A stretch of DNA of 64,000 bases from Zanthoxylum bungeanum (Eukaryota; Streptophyta; Magnoliopsida; Sapindales; Rutaceae): NCBI GenBank assembly GCA_019454045.1, contig SKCR01001834.1, forward strand, positions 1-64,000. The letters run 5' to 3'. This document shows positions 11,662 through 23,889 of the stretch, piece by piece; position 1 is the first letter of the stretch; the number at the start of each line of letters is the position of its first letter. The notes beneath the pieces are model-generated. The model was not told the origin of the DNA, did no database searches, and saw nothing but the letters and a program-made list of their open reading frames with translations. Position numbers and translations under genes: made by a program.

Positions 11662-14600
11662 TTACATGGCTTCAAAGAGGACCCGGTGTTCCAAGAGATC
11701 TAACAAAACGCTCCTCATTTTTTCCAGTGAAACTGGTTTTAGTATAACACCATCCATACCAACCCTCATGCAATTTTCTTTAGTCACTTTGTCAGTATTT
11801 CCAGTAAGGGCTACTATTAATGGCCTTTCGTGACGCCTTGTAAATTTTTGATGTATGTGGACAGCGACTTCATAACCATCTATACCAGGCACGCACACGT
11901 CCATGAAGACCACCTTGTGTTCTTGAGAAACAACACGCACGCACTCCTCGCTTGAGCTCACTGTCATTACATCACATCCCAGGTGCACCAGAAGTCCCTT
12001 TGTTACTGACCTGCTAACACTGTAGGACAAAATGTATTCAAAGTTCAGTCGAATGAGACACCAACAAATCAGTCATTGACAAAATTAATTTCGCTCAATT
12101 CTCAATAATATGTTAGAATTATCAGAACAATCAATTTTACACATAAGCAAGAAAGGTCAAGTATTGTTACAATAAGAAACTCAAGTAAACCTCAACACAT
12201 ACAGACTTGAAACTACGTAAACACCATTATAATAAAGCTGTTAGGAGCACGATCTTCATATGAGATATTCTTAAGTTTTTTTTTTTAAGGGAACGAGCAT
12301 CCCCATGGTGGTCAGGAGTTCAATGACTGATGGGAAGAAAAAAAGTGGAAATACTTTCTTGAGATTGTCACAAACCTGATTCATGTCTACAGGCCTTTCA
12401 GTGCCACAACGTTATAAATAATAACTCCTGATACTAAACTCCAAAATGAAAACAAAGAATGAATAATTAATATTTTACTGACCTGTTATCATCCATGACA
12501 AGTACTTTAAGCCCTGGAAAATTGGTCTGTCCATGACTCGGCATTTTCGGCATAAACGAGAGCTTTGACTCAATTGAGGGCTCTGGAATTCCAAGTTTTA
12601 CAATGAAGATAGCAGTACAACCCTTTCCAAGACCTTCACTTTCAACCCAAATATGCCCCTCCATAAGATTTACAAACCTAATCACATCATACAGAGATGG
12701 GAAAAATATCAGATGCATATATGTTAACCAATAACCAACCCTTCAACTGTAGCAACTACTAAGCCAAAAAACCGCAAGGAGCTTTGTCTAAACTGATTTA
12801 CTGCCATTAGATATGAAATAAAGCTGCAAAGTGTTAGATGTCAACAATATAATACCTCTTACAAATTGCCAGTCCAAGTCCACTGCCACCAGAATTTCTA
12901 AGTGCCATTGCTTGATTTTGTGCAAATTTTGTAAATAACTTGGGGATATCTTGGGGGCTAACACCAAAACCTGAATCTTTAACCTTCACCAGAAAAGAAT
13001 GTTATCCACAGTATTAACTTCAAGATCTAAAAGACTGGGCAACCTAAGAAGCACCCAATCAAGTGTAACAGAAACCAACCTGTACACGTAAATAAAAATG
13101 ATTTTCACTCGATACTGGAAAAAACTCAGGAGCTCGAGAATCTCGTAAAGAATCTAATTTTGCAACAAAAGCAGTGATTGATATGTTGCCCTCTTTTGTA
13201 AACTTCACAGCATTACCAACAACATTTAAAAGAGTTTGCATCAGGCGCTTCTCATCACCAACAGCATATTCCGGCAGATCTGGAGCCAAATTCAATGCGA
13301 TCAGCAACTTTTTAACCGATGCAATAGGCTTGATCAGGTTAAGGACCTGCAATGAGAATTAATCATATTACCATATCACCAAAGTTAAGATTCTATAAAA
13401 TTCCTAGTGTCCAGAAGGCAATCTCAGACAATATAAAAGCAGCACGAACGGACAAACCTACCTCCCTGAATACAGCATGAAGGTTAAAGGTTCCAATTTG
13501 AAGCTGAAGGCTACCATCTTCAAGCCTTGACAGATCTAATACATCATTTATTAAAGTGGCTAAGAGATTGCTGCTCTTTAGGATTGTTTCAACCATCAGT
13601 CGCTGCTCAGGAGTCAATTCAGTCTCTTGCAGCAATGAAGAAAGGGCAATAATTGCATGCATCGGAGTTCTCATCTCATGATTCATAACAGCCAGGAAAT
13701 CATTGCGAGCACGAATGGCTGTTTCCGCTTCTCTCCTGGCGAGGTCAAGAGCAATATTCTGCTCCATGAGAAGATCTCTCGCCCTCATTGACTCCTCTAA
13801 GATTGCTGCATGTGAGAGAGCAACAGCCACCTGTATCAACCATAAAGTTCTATAAATAAGCTCCCCTTAATACCATCAAACAATACAATCAAAGATAAAT
13901 CTCCTAGCAAAATGAAAAAAAACCTAGTCACTTGAGACCTGAAACGAGAAAATATTTTCACCCACTCAGTACACAAAGCAAGCCAGCAACAGGGGAAGGA
14001 TTACCCACTCTTCATATTTTAACAGAATAACCATGTGCACCACGAATGCAGATCCTAAGAGTAGTACAATAGATACAGTCCAAACCTTCAGCAGTTTTAC
14101 AAACAGACATTAATTATCTCTTGTTAGATATATTTTGAGACTTCAATTCCATCTTTCTTTTCAAATTTAACTTGGGTAGACCAAGCAATTGACAGAAACT
14201 TTACAAAGACTAAAACTAAGATTAATTTTTCAATCTAATGCACAATATCTCCAATTATTATTCATCAGAACCCATAAAGAGCAAACCAAAATAGCTATCC
14301 ACATGACCAATGTTTCTAACCTAACCATTCTCAAGTAATAGTAGGCTGCAAATATTTCTACGATAATTAAACCCTCTGTCCACTTTGATTGTTAGGGCTC
14401 AAAATACTATTTTGGGCCCTCTTCTATATGTTCAAGCTTTTGGCATTAATGGTAACTGAACATGGTGTCAAAGCAAGGTTGAGTTCAAATCCTACCATTC
14501 TACTAATTACTTTACAAAAAAAAGGCAAGCTGGACCAGTGTTTGGATCCACATTACAATTCGTTGATTAGATTTATGCATTCCTTGCCACTTGTGCAACT

Positions 14601-16357
14601 CATACAACACGATATACTTACTATGTTTATAAAATAAGGAAAAATAAAGCACAGCTAATAAATCATACAAATGATTTATAACAATACAATTCAATATAAT
14701 AAGAACATAAAACAAATGAACATAATGACGAAAATGGTATATAATATTTTAATAAAGTTCAAATTAAAAGTAATAATTACTGGGATATAAACAAACTATT
14801 TTAACCGCATTGACATACACCACCTAAACTACTCCAGGTACAACCAAAATATCATACACATCAAATGCATCAAATGGAAATATTACGATGAACTTCTTGA
14901 TGAAAACCATCCAAAACAACATTACAATAAATGGGAATACTTGAAGATTAGGTCCTGATATCATGAAAAGCACGTGCAAATAATATATTTGAACACAAGA
15001 CCATGCTTAAAAATGATATCTATCTTGAAATACAGAACCCTCGGAATTGGAATAGTATGAGATACGGAGAATATAAGCTTTTGACAAGATAAAATGGCAT
15101 AGGGAATAATTGATAGATGCATGTTTTTATATCACTCACACATTAGCTACAGAAGTTTACAAACTTCTAATCTCCACAGAATGCAATAGGCTACAGTATT
15201 CAAGAAAACACATTACGAACTATTGACATAGAGAAAGAAATGGGATTGCAGGTACTAATATTGCTGCCGCAACATTTGTTTTCCATCTTCTACATTTGAG
15301 TAACAAGGACCATTTCCTCAAAAACAACATATACATGATAAATAGATTATATAAATGGGCATCAACATGACGGATGTTTAAATAAATGAGATAAAACTAG
15401 ATGAAATTGATAATACACAGACCAAATCAAGAAGATAAACAAGTTTAAAACCTGATCAGCGACCACTTCAACAAGCTCCAACTCGTGGACATGCCACTGC
15501 CTTGCACTATCAGACGGAAGCATCAAAACCATCAAAGCATAGCGTTTTGTTGAAAGCTCTGGCCAGTCATTAATTTGAAAATTTGAAAGATGCAGCAGAG
15601 GAACACGGACAGCAACCACCTCCCCAGGCATGAATTTTCCTGCAAGAGGCCTTAACCTTGCCACTGGACAATTTGGTGATATCTTTACAGCACGATTGCT
15701 ACTGAATACTTGATTGATAACAGGAAGCTGTATGGGTACAGTATATCCAACAGGATTCTGCTGACGAAGTGTATATGAAAGTTGAAGTTCCAAACCAGTA
15801 CGAGTTGGCATCCACAAAGCACACTCTTCCAGTGCCAAAGTTCTACCCAATTCAACAAGAGTGGTCTTTAATATGGTATGCCTATCAAGAGTGCTTCTGA
15901 TCTCATGAGTCAACATCCTAACATGTCTACCTGTTTCTTCCTGCGTACGGATCAGCCCCATTTCTCTATCGAGCTCTGCAGCCTTGTTCTTCAAAAACAA
16001 TTCTCTAGTTTTAACACTCAACAAATCAGGAATAATATGTACAAGCATTAGGGCAGTTGCACAAGATACCACAGCCGTCAAAACCTTTGCAGTGGTCATC
16101 ACTATTGCGACAGTTCTTGAATGCATGTTAAAAGTCCACAAGTTAATAAGATGTGTTGCCCCACAGAGAACGATGAAAGCACCAAACTGCACAAGGACCC
16201 ATCTATATGGAAACACAGCAGATTTCTTAACGAAGTAGATCAATTCTAGAGGAATGGAAAAATAAGCAAGTGCAATGAAGAAATCTGAAATATATTGGTA
16301 TCTCATCAACAGTTCATCAGCTGGCCATTGTGGGTCAATGCAATTGCAAGACTCCAT
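11662..16357 (-). CDS. ETR1: Ethylene receptor ETR1 (subfamily I, with receiver domain)
   Basis: Ethylene receptor of the ER membrane; in plants it binds ethylene through a copper ion and keeps the CTR1 kinase active until ethylene is bound. Six coding exons, in transcript order: 16357-15452, 13830-13462, 13346-13080, 12983-12856, 12677-12483 and 12019-11662. All introns are GT-AG and the frame stays open, giving 2223 nt and 740 residues, against 738 in Arabidopsis ETR1. Domains seen: Cys4 and Cys6 (dimer disulphide), three membrane segments to about residue 115 with Asp25, Cys65 and His69 (ethylene/copper site), and a GAF domain at about 158-307. A histidine kinase domain follows, with NHEMRTP (His353), the N box GNAVKF (469-474), G1 DSGFG (517-521) and G2 GGSGLGL (546-552). 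The receiver domain has VMDDN (about 617-621), phospho-acceptor Asp662 in FMDVCVPG and ILKPVS. No key residue is missing, so it looks functional. The start is fixed by the conserved MESCNCID amino terminus. It is the only intact gene here. Family facts are established knowledge; splice sites are read from the sequence. Confidence 0.96.
14390..14500 (+). mobile_element. TRIM-like fragment in ETR1 intron 1
   Basis: Intron 1 of ETR1 is the long one (13831-15451). Within it TGTTAGGGCTCAAAAT (14390) leads to AACTGAACA (ends 14462), directly followed by TGGTGTCAAAGC, close to the initiator-tRNA-Met primer binding site TGGTATCAGAGC. Small terminal-repeat retrotransposons (TRIMs) of plants have this layout. 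GTTCAAATC at about 14483 also fits an internal B box of a tRNA-derived SINE. No second terminal repeat was found, so this is a fragment at best. Confidence 0.35.
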
Positions 16358-17390
16358 TTTGATTGAACCACCTTAGCCGAAACTCCCTCCTTTACATACC
16401 TTCAAGAGAAGATACAACAATTAATCATACAAACGCTTCACAGATCAAGAATGAATCGCACTGCCTCAACATAACTGAAACCAAAATTCCAAATTTAAAT
16501 ATGATTAATATCATGAAGTTAATATCAAATATGATAACTCATCATGAGACAGCAGAAGCTCATCCTCACTTAACAAAAATTATATGAAAAGTAAAGACTA
16601 CAGCAACACCATTTACCTTGATCCACTGGGTCAAATGGCTTAAATTTGATAAAAAAAAAATGAGATGCTAGTACTATAACCAAACAATAAATGAAGCAAT
16701 ACGAGTGTAATTCAAAGGAAGACTTAGCTCCCCTAAAAAATTTTACACAAGAAGATAACGATGGCACCAAAAATACACCCTTGAGAAACCTGCTATTCTG
16801 CTACTAAAATAAATCAACACAACAATATAAAATATTTAAAATCACTCTTTTGGTAATCAAGAAACAAAAAAGGAAAACAAAATCCAAATATGGAACACCT
16901 TATCTGAAACAATCTTTTCTTTCCTTCTATATTATTTTTTAAAAAAACAAAAACAAATCAATCAGATATTTGTTTCCCTTTAATTACCATCTCTGCCAAA
17001 TAATTAATTAACAGTACTAAATTTTCAGTTGCAACCTAACAAAAAACATAAAACAAATTAACACTTCACCAAAAAGAGAGAGAGAGAGAAATTCGAAAGT
17101 AAATAAAACCTATACACTAATTAGCCAAAAACAATGAACCCATTTGAGGAAAAAAGTCAAAAGCACTCCAATTTCTTACCAAAATGAAAATTTCTAAGCA
17201 GAAGTAGAATTAGAATCAAAAGAAACTAATTACCTTTCGCTAAAAAAAAAAAAAAAATAGCTTTGAAAAATAAAGATGGGATTAGATTTTTTCAGGCCCG
17301 TGAGTAACTCAAGAGACCCACTTCACGATCTGAAGCAGATTTTGGGGGGGTCTTTTTCTTGAGGAAAGTTTTGCTTTGGTGGGAACTAGA
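16358..17390 (-). other. ETR1 5' leader with a probable leader intron
   Basis: Upstream of the ETR1 start (minus strand), TTCTCTTGAAG with AG at 16401-16400 is a good acceptor. GCGAAAG followed by GTAATTAG, with GT at 17233-17232, is a good donor. An intron of about 834 bp (16400-17233) in the 5' leader would match the leader intron known in Arabidopsis ETR1. The presumed first leader exon, 17234 to roughly 17390, holds a 15-T run and C-rich text. No clear TATA box was found. The transcription start is not resolved. Confidence 0.5.
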
Positions 17391-18332
17391 AACAATTGTC
17401 AGCTATGCATCACGAGGCTGTGACTTTTGTTTTCGTCACGGCTAGTCTGATCACCGTTGATTTTATTTCTAAGATGTGGGACCCAGATAAATGGGGTTTC
17501 AAGAATTTAGGGGAGATGATTATAGGTCAGCTGTCATCTTGTCCGAAAACGAGACATCCGATTTTTTTCTCTGCTTTTTATGACGAAAACAAATTGTTTT
17601 CTTTTCGGTAATTTACAGTCAACTCCTTGTTGTTTTCTAAATTTCAAATAATTAGTGGTTTGCTTAATTAACTAATCAATAAAGTCCTCCTTCAATTCAT
17701 TTCTGATTTTGTCACTAAAGTCCCTTGACTGTCAATGATTAATTTGGTCCCTGCAAAGTTATATCGTTATCTGATAATTTACTAGGAGTGTAAAATAGGG
17801 TATCATATTTTATTGAGATGAAACTGTAATCTATCCTAATTTAATTCGGTTAATAAATTTTAGAATCAGAACCTACCCGATATAATAAGATATCTTAATT
17901 TGGCGATTATGGTACAATTCTAATCGATTCCATGATACCTTATTTTTATATTTCATGAAAAATGACAATAACATTTACTAAAATTATTTTACTAGAATAT
18001 ATATTATTAGAGTCACAACAAATCATTATTCATTAGAGTTACTACAAGTCATTGATCATAAAAAGAAAGCAAAACATAAGTTGGAGACAAGTAGTTGCAA
18101 TGGCAAACAGAACAAAATCAGCCGCAACAAAAACAGCAAACAGAGACGGACGCAAAACAGAACAGAAGCAGTACATAACTAATGTGCATACCCCAACTTT
18201 CCATTTTCCCTGATATTCTGCAGACTACGAGTACAAATCATCATCAATCTCCCTGATATAACGAAATCGTACCTTGCCTGATGATGATGAAATCGATGGG
18301 CCTGAGACGATGATGATGAAGAAATCGAAGGA
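17391..18332. other. Intergenic DNA upstream of ETR1
   Basis: This contains the probable ETR1 promoter (minus-strand transcription) and AT-rich DNA up to the first LTR. No coding frame has a family resemblance. At about 18270-18340 there is a GAT/GATGAT-rich patch. No regulatory motif can be claimed with support. Confidence 0.4.
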
Positions 18333-19544
18333 TGATGAATATTAAAAAGTGTACCGTTAATAAAAGAGAAACTAATCATTTTATACTTATTGTTTCATTA
18401 ATCCCCTTAATTTAGCACATTTGTGAAATAATAATTAAATCTATGTTTTATATATTTTTATTATGATTTTTATTTTTTATGTAGGTGAAATAATAATTTG
18501 GATGCATAACTAGAAAAATAGACGTGATATTTGGATTTTGGAGGCCAAAAACTTAAAAAGCGCTCTAACAGTGTACAATTTCGGAAATTCTAACCTTACG
18601 CAATTTTCGTATTTTGGTCATAACTTTTTACTCTGATATCGGATTGAGGTCATTCCAATTCCAGATGAAAGAAGATTTAAATATCTACAACTTTACTTTT
18701 TACAAAATTTTATAGTTTGAGGTTTTATATATATATATTTATTTATTTATTTATTTATTTATAATTGGGAAATGACTACCCACCGAAAGGTGGTTATCAT
18801 TTTCCATATGCATGCAAAAGTCATACGACTTTTGAAAGGTTGTATGACTTTAAAAATATAATAATAATAAGTTTTGTAAAAGTATAGGTGTTGAGCTCTC
18901 TAATATAAATAGAGGTGTTCAGCACCTCAATTTATTCATACTTTCTTCTGATGATTTTCTTGAAAACTTGGAAGATAGTGTCTTGTGTGTTTTTTTTTAA
19001 GCTTTATTGTAATTTATTTTTCTTTTAATAATAAAATTATGCATGTTTTTATTTAAATCATTAGTAGCTATTTTCGTCCTACTGGGGTAAAAGGTGAAAC
19101 TCTTAATATGAGAATTTAGATTAATCTTATTTATATTATAATATATTAATTATAATCAAATGATTAATATTTAATTTAAATCTGGATTAATTATTGACAA
19201 AATTTTGTTACCGCTTATATGACTGGTTTTATTTGTTTTGGCATAATTAATTCTTTAAATAAATTAATTAGGAAATAATGAAAATTTAGATATTGTAAAA
19301 AATATGATTTCTAAATTTGAAATATTAAAAGTAGATCCCTAGCACCAACATTTTATTTTATTATTACAGTCCAATTTAAAAATTGTCAATCATTTCAAAT
19401 AATTCGGTCTTTTTATTTTCACTCAAATTATTATGTTATTTTACTAAATCTATTCTCTGTGAATCGATCCCGGACTTATCAGATTATTTTATTACTTTTA
19501 TACTCATATATTTTGGAGTAAAAAACCATTTTGTGAGTGTGTTA
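18333..19544 (+). mobile_element. 5' LTR of an old gypsy element (element B)
   Basis: It starts TGATGAATATTAAAAAGTG and ends near GAGTGTGTTA (19544), just before a primer-binding-like sequence. Its start recurs at 27485 in the same orientation (3' LTR remnant). Nearly its whole length recurs inverted at 27805-29094. The inverted copy matches in blocks such as TAGGTGAAATAATA, TTTGGATTTTGGAG, TTTTTACTCTGATATC and the final CGATCC...TTTGGAGTAAA part. Substitutions and indels are many, so it is old. A (TTTA)n run lies near 18740-18762. Confidence 0.75.
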
Positions 19545-19550
19545 AGTTTT

Positions 19551-19567
19551 TGACACTGTTGCCGGAT
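19551..19567 (+). other. Degenerate primer binding site of element B
   Basis: TGACACTGTTGCCGGAT resembles the plant gypsy primer site TGGCGCCGTTGCCGGGG, with CpG-type changes. It lies a few bases after the LTR end, as expected. Confidence 0.6.
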
Positions 19568-20119
19568 AATATAATTTAGTAAATAGAATAGTAATTTAAC
19601 ATCCTTGTATTTTTTTTTTTTTTTATTTTATATTTTATGCATCTCATTTTTTCCCTTCTTTGCATTTGTGTAAATCTAAGATGTCCTGATTGATCCTAAA
19701 TGAATCCCGAACCCATATATCCCACATATAGACAAACCGTGTACTTAATTCTTCAAGGTTACAGAAGACAGAAATCTCAATTAAATGTAGCTTATATTTT
19801 GCCAAATAATTTCTTGAACCATCATCATCTATAGATTCTTCCATAATTTTTTATGAGAACCTAATTCACGAAATTGAGACAGTTGAACGAGAAATTCAAT
19901 TGAGATCTGAATTGACAAGAATCAGATGACGTTTTTAGGATCTAATCATTATATTTTTTTCTTTAGTCATTTATTTTTTTTTTTTTTTTTTTTATTAATT
20001 ATTTTTTCTTTTCTTTTAGTAATTATTGCATTTGCATATTTAAATTTTAGCATATAGTCTGCATTTAGATTGCATGAGATATTTGTCTCAATCATTTAGC
20101 GGTAGATTAAATAGAGAGT
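19568..20119 (+). other. Leader of element B, AT-rich
   Basis: Non-coding, T-rich leader between the primer site and the point where the young gag-only element is inserted (20120). It includes T-runs at about 19611-19624 and 19975-19994. No frame with homology was seen. Confidence 0.45.
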
Positions 20120-20927
20120 TGTTGATGGTGTTTTTCGGGCACTATGTTATTTAAACAACACGACAGGGGTAAAATGGGTAACTCCATTGATCGAGACCGT
20201 TAAAGCCGACCCGACAACTTGACGGTAAGAGGCCGAGCACTTTATACTAAAAGGCCGAGCACTTGAGATCGGATGACCGGGCATTATCAGATCGACAACA
20301 ACATTCTCAGTTCAAATGGCTATCATGACCGACCCCATGAAGACCGAGCACATGACGAGGCGTGCTCAGGAAGATAAAGCATCATATTCTTGCGGAAAAG
20401 GGATAAGTTGTCCTACTTTAATGGGGTAAAGTAATAAGTTAATATCCTAATAGGATAAAGGAAGTAAATGTAGTTTTGATTAGGAATCCTTATGGAAAAG
20501 GGAATAGTTTTGACTAGGAATCCTGATAGGAAAAAGAGACCATCTCCAAATTAGGAATTCTTGTACAAATAGGAATCTGATTTCTTCACCATTATAAATA
20601 GGAGGGTAGAGTGAGTGTAGAAGGACAAGTTGAAGGCATCAAAAAATTAGTGATCAGAATCATCAAACTCTGATTTGTAAAAACAAAGAAGAGACCCGAG
20701 AAGCATATTTGAGTAATAAAAAGTACCATCATGTTCTTGTCCGTGGACGTAGGTCGGATCCAAATCCACCGAACCACGTTAAATCACCTTGTCTGATTGG
20801 CGTATTTTCTTGTTTTCCGCTAAGTTTGCTTTTGGTTCCCTATAACCAAACAAATTCACAGTTGAAGGAGGATTCCCTCGGAGGTGATATTCCTACATTA
20901 CCCTGAGACCAAAATCCACCGTCAACA
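20120..20927 (+). repeat. 5' LTR of the gag-only element
   Basis: TG...CA ended LTR; its partner is 25118-25923. A likely promoter is in ATTATAAATAGG near 20590, a good TATA-type box, followed by the presumed transcript start region. A 65-codon frame inside is identical in both LTRs only because the LTRs are identical. Confidence 0.9.
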
Positions 20928-20929
20928 GT

Positions 20930-20946
20930 TGGCGCCGTCTGTGGGG
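20930..20946 (+). other. Primer binding site of the gag-only element
   Basis: TGGCGCCGTCTGTGGGG begins 2 bp after the 5' LTR. This is a standard plant gypsy-type primer binding site and supports gypsy ancestry despite the lack of pol. Confidence 0.8.
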
Positions 20947-20980
20947 AACTCTACGAAAAGCAACTCGCGTAATAAGACAA

Positions 20981-22540
20981 ATGGCGGAAGGCGGAAACCA
21001 ACAATCATCAGGGGGCTCGGCTGCGGACTGGATGGAAAAGATCGAGGAAAACCTTAGGAAAGAAAGGGAGGAAAACCAGAATCTGCTGAAAAACATAGTA
21101 GACCGGTTGAAAGAATGGAAGGAGCACGCGACGGAAAATTCGAGGCCGGGACTAGCCGGCGAAGGAGTGAGATAGCGGAAGGAAAGAGAATTGTTGATAC
21201 AAGCGAAGACGACAGACCTCAAAGGAGGGAACCCTACAGGGTGAGATCCGTGGTAGTACAAAAGGATTCCCAAACCGAGGACACATGGGAGGAGGAAGAT
21301 GACAATCATCACCAGATCCCTCCTACGATAGCCCTCACAGTACCCGGAGGAGAGGAAAATAACATACCAAAGAGGTGCGGGACGACGCCGACCCTGAGAA
21401 ACGCCGCTCCCAAGATAGCAGAAAGAAAAGAAACCTCAGAGGGCGGCATGGAACCAGGGACAGCGGTATGAAATCTTGGTTACGGGAGGAGCTGGTCAAA
21501 TGGGGAGTATACCCCAACGCAAACAGAGGGGATATCCAGGACGTCAAAGATGAGTCCCCCCTCACGGAGGAAATAAAATCGGAGAAATTCCCGAAGAGAT
21601 TTAACATGCCGACCATGACACCGTACAAGGGCCATACCGACCCTAAAACCCACATTGAAAGTTTTACCCTGCTGATGGAGGTGCAATGGGTAACAGGGGA
21701 CGCCATCTGCAAAGTGTTCCCCCTAACTCTGGCCGGACCAGCCATTCTATGGTACAGGAGCTTAGCCCCAAAAAGCATCAGCAGCTTCACACAACTGAAG
21801 AAGTCATTCATACGACACTTCAAGGGGGCTTGTGTCCCCAGAAAGACGATTGGAGAACTCCGGCTCATGAAGCAAGGAGACGATGAACCTCTGAAGATAT
21901 TTATTGAAAGGTACCATAATATGGTACTCGAAGTCGGAGGGTATGAATCCCCTGAAGCCCTGGAAAGCTTGAAAGGAGCCTTGAGGGTCGGAAGACTCTG
22001 GACCTACCTAAGGATCCAGGACACCCCGGACTACGCCACCCCCCGGACGGGGTGGCCCGGAAGTTCGTTTCGTTAGAGAACGAAGAGAAAGTGTCCCGGA
22101 AAGGGAACAACATCAGGGATAGAACCACAAGGGAGGGCGCCCAACGCCGAACAGAAAAAGAATCCAGAAGACCACCCCCGAAACACAAAGAATTCAAGCC
22201 ACTGCACTGGGACAATCAGGAGAGAAGAGCGCCGACCCAAGTAAACCACGTGGTCAGGGAAGATGCATACATTCCCCTAAAAAAACCACTAGGACAAATT
22301 GTCATGGAGATCCAGGGGAAAGGCCTCTTAGTGGAACCCGACCAAAGGAGGTTCCCCCCGGACAGAAGGAACCAAAAGGCTTATTGCATACACCACAACT
22401 CCAGAGGACATACAACGGACGGATGTAAAGATCTGCGAGAACAAATGGAGGATCTAGCACGAAACGGGTATCTGAACAAATACATTGACCACGAGGTTAT
22501 GACGACCAGACAAAGGGCATGTGGCCGCCAATTCAACTGA
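20981..22540 (+). pseudogene. gag of the young element, frameshifted
   Basis: Gag (capsid/nucleocapsid) of a Ty3/gypsy-type element. It starts at MAEGGNQQSSGG (20981) and can be followed through frames that change near 21160, 21390 and 22050, ending at 22540. The Retrotrans_gag core is clear: FNMPTMTPYKGHTDPKTHIE (about 21600), WYRSLAPKSISSF (21750), FIRHFKGA (21806) and KQGDDEPLKIFIERY (21870). A nucleocapsid-like C/H cluster, YCIHHNSRGHTTDGC, lies near 22382-22426, followed by a conserved tail and stop. The three frame changes mean this copy probably makes no full Gag, although its LTRs are nearly identical. It may therefore have moved using Gag from a relative. Base composition (GC-rich, C at third positions) differs strongly from the AT-rich surroundings. 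Confidence 0.8.
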
Positions 22541-22689
22541 AAGAGGGCAGTTTGTCCCCAAAAACATAAATAAAACTTTCTCCTTTCAAAAGAAGGTTCT
22601 CGGCCACTTTCTTAAAACATAAATAGAAAGACCTACTCAAAAACGGGGACAAACTTAGCACCTAAATACAAAAAGAAACGACCAAGCAA

Positions 22690-23095
22690 TAAAGACTTGG
22701 GCAGCTCGGGGCCTGACCTTGCCCCACCGAGGTCATTCAGTTATCCGGCTCGGGATCGGGCTACGTCCCACCGAGTCATGCACGTTGGTCTGAGGACAGA
22801 ACACTCCCTCAGAGCCAAGTACGTCTTTCGGCTCGGGGCTGGATTGCGTTCCGCCGAGGCCCCTTCATTAATCAGCTCGGGGCTGGATTTCGTTCCGCCG
22901 AGGCCATATTCAGCTCGGGGTCGGTTTACGTCCCACCGAGTCATGCATATTGGTCTGGGGACGGGACATTCCCCCAGAGCCAAGTACCTCTTTCAGCTCG
23001 GGGTCGGGTTACGTCCCACCGAGACATGCTCATTAGTCTAGGGACGGAACATTCCCCCAGAGCCAAGTATCTCTCTAGCTCGGGGTCCTCAGGGA
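22690..23095 (+). repeat. Degenerate repeats related to the 82-bp array
   Basis: Four to five irregular units each contain GCTCGGGG...CCGAG and CTGGGG/CTGAGG...CCCAGAGCC. They share the core of the 82-bp units at 23890-24720 but vary in length and spacing, and look like an older part of the same array. No coding sequence. Confidence 0.7.
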
Positions 23096-23099
23096 CATA

Positions 23100-23535
23100 C
23101 CCGATGTAACGGATCCGTGAGAAGCATAGCACAGGGAGGGATGATACCCCTGTGGCGATTGCTTACTCCAGTGTTACCGAACATAAGGAGGAACATGCCC
23201 TTAATGTGTCGAACACTCTTCTGATCCTCACCTGCCCGATGTAATGGATCCGTGGGAAAGCATAGCACGGGGGATAATGACACCCCCGTGACGATTGCTA
23301 ACTCCAGTGATACCGGGCCTAAGGAGGAAAATACCCTTAGTATCCCGGACACTCTTTGATCCATTCATCATCCGGATCCGCGGGAGGCACAGCACGGGGA
23401 GGCGTATACCCCTGTGGCGTGTGCCTACTCCAGCGTGGTAAGGAGGAGCCCTCATACAATACACAGGCTCCCGAGCGAACCGACGTGTAGAGGATGTGCC
23501 CTTACCGTTCATACGCTCTTCTGATCCGAATCCTG
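23100..23535 (+). repeat. Second tandem repeat, unit about 130 bp, three copies
   Basis: Units begin around GGATCC at 23111, 23246 and 23374 (periods 135 and 128). Each has GGATCCG(T/C)G, a CATAGCAC or CACAGCAC word, CCCCTGTGG or similar, TACTCCAG and AAGGAGGA. The unit sequence is unrelated to the 82-bp array. Copies differ by substitutions and indels, so it is older than the 82-bp amplification. Confidence 0.75.
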
Positions 23536-23889
23536 GTTCGCCGGGACACTGAATTGAAAGATTCAGAATTGTGTTTTGGAGGCCTCGGGCAGGACGCTGT
23601 TTCGAGGCATCCGTGCTGTTATTTACACTTGTGAAAATTTTTACTTTGGGACAAGTGCTAAGTCACCCCCACCTTTTGATTTTACCTTCAAAGGTTTTGT
23701 TTTTATTTTTTCGCCGGTCTGGCAGAGGGACGCCCATGCCAGATTCGGTAGGGCTTCAAAGGTTGATTCACTTCCATTCTGAATAAGTCCCAGGGATTAA
23801 TCGGCTCGGGTCTGGATTTCGTTCCGCCGAGGCCACTTGTTTATTCGGTTCGGGGCTGGATTTCGTTCCGCCGAGGCCGCTTGGTTATT
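23536..23889 (+). other. Spacer between the two repeat arrays
   Basis: Unique sequence with an AT-rich middle (23620-23720), then two further copies of the GGCTCGGG...CCGCCGAGG motif near 23800-23880. No gene. Confidence 0.5.

Noticed and set aside
14389..14637. A plus-strand frame in ETR1 intron 1
   Set aside because: It lies in an intron on the opposite strand, starts in a TRIM/SINE-like piece and has no homology I recognise.
20709..20906. Two identical 65-codon frames at 20709-20906 and 25705-25902
   Set aside because: They are in the two near-identical LTRs of the young element; identity reflects recent insertion, not a conserved protein.
22697..23041. Long frames through the GC-rich repeats (both strands)
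   Set aside because: Low-complexity repeats of GC-rich units keep frames open by chance; translations are just the repeated unit.
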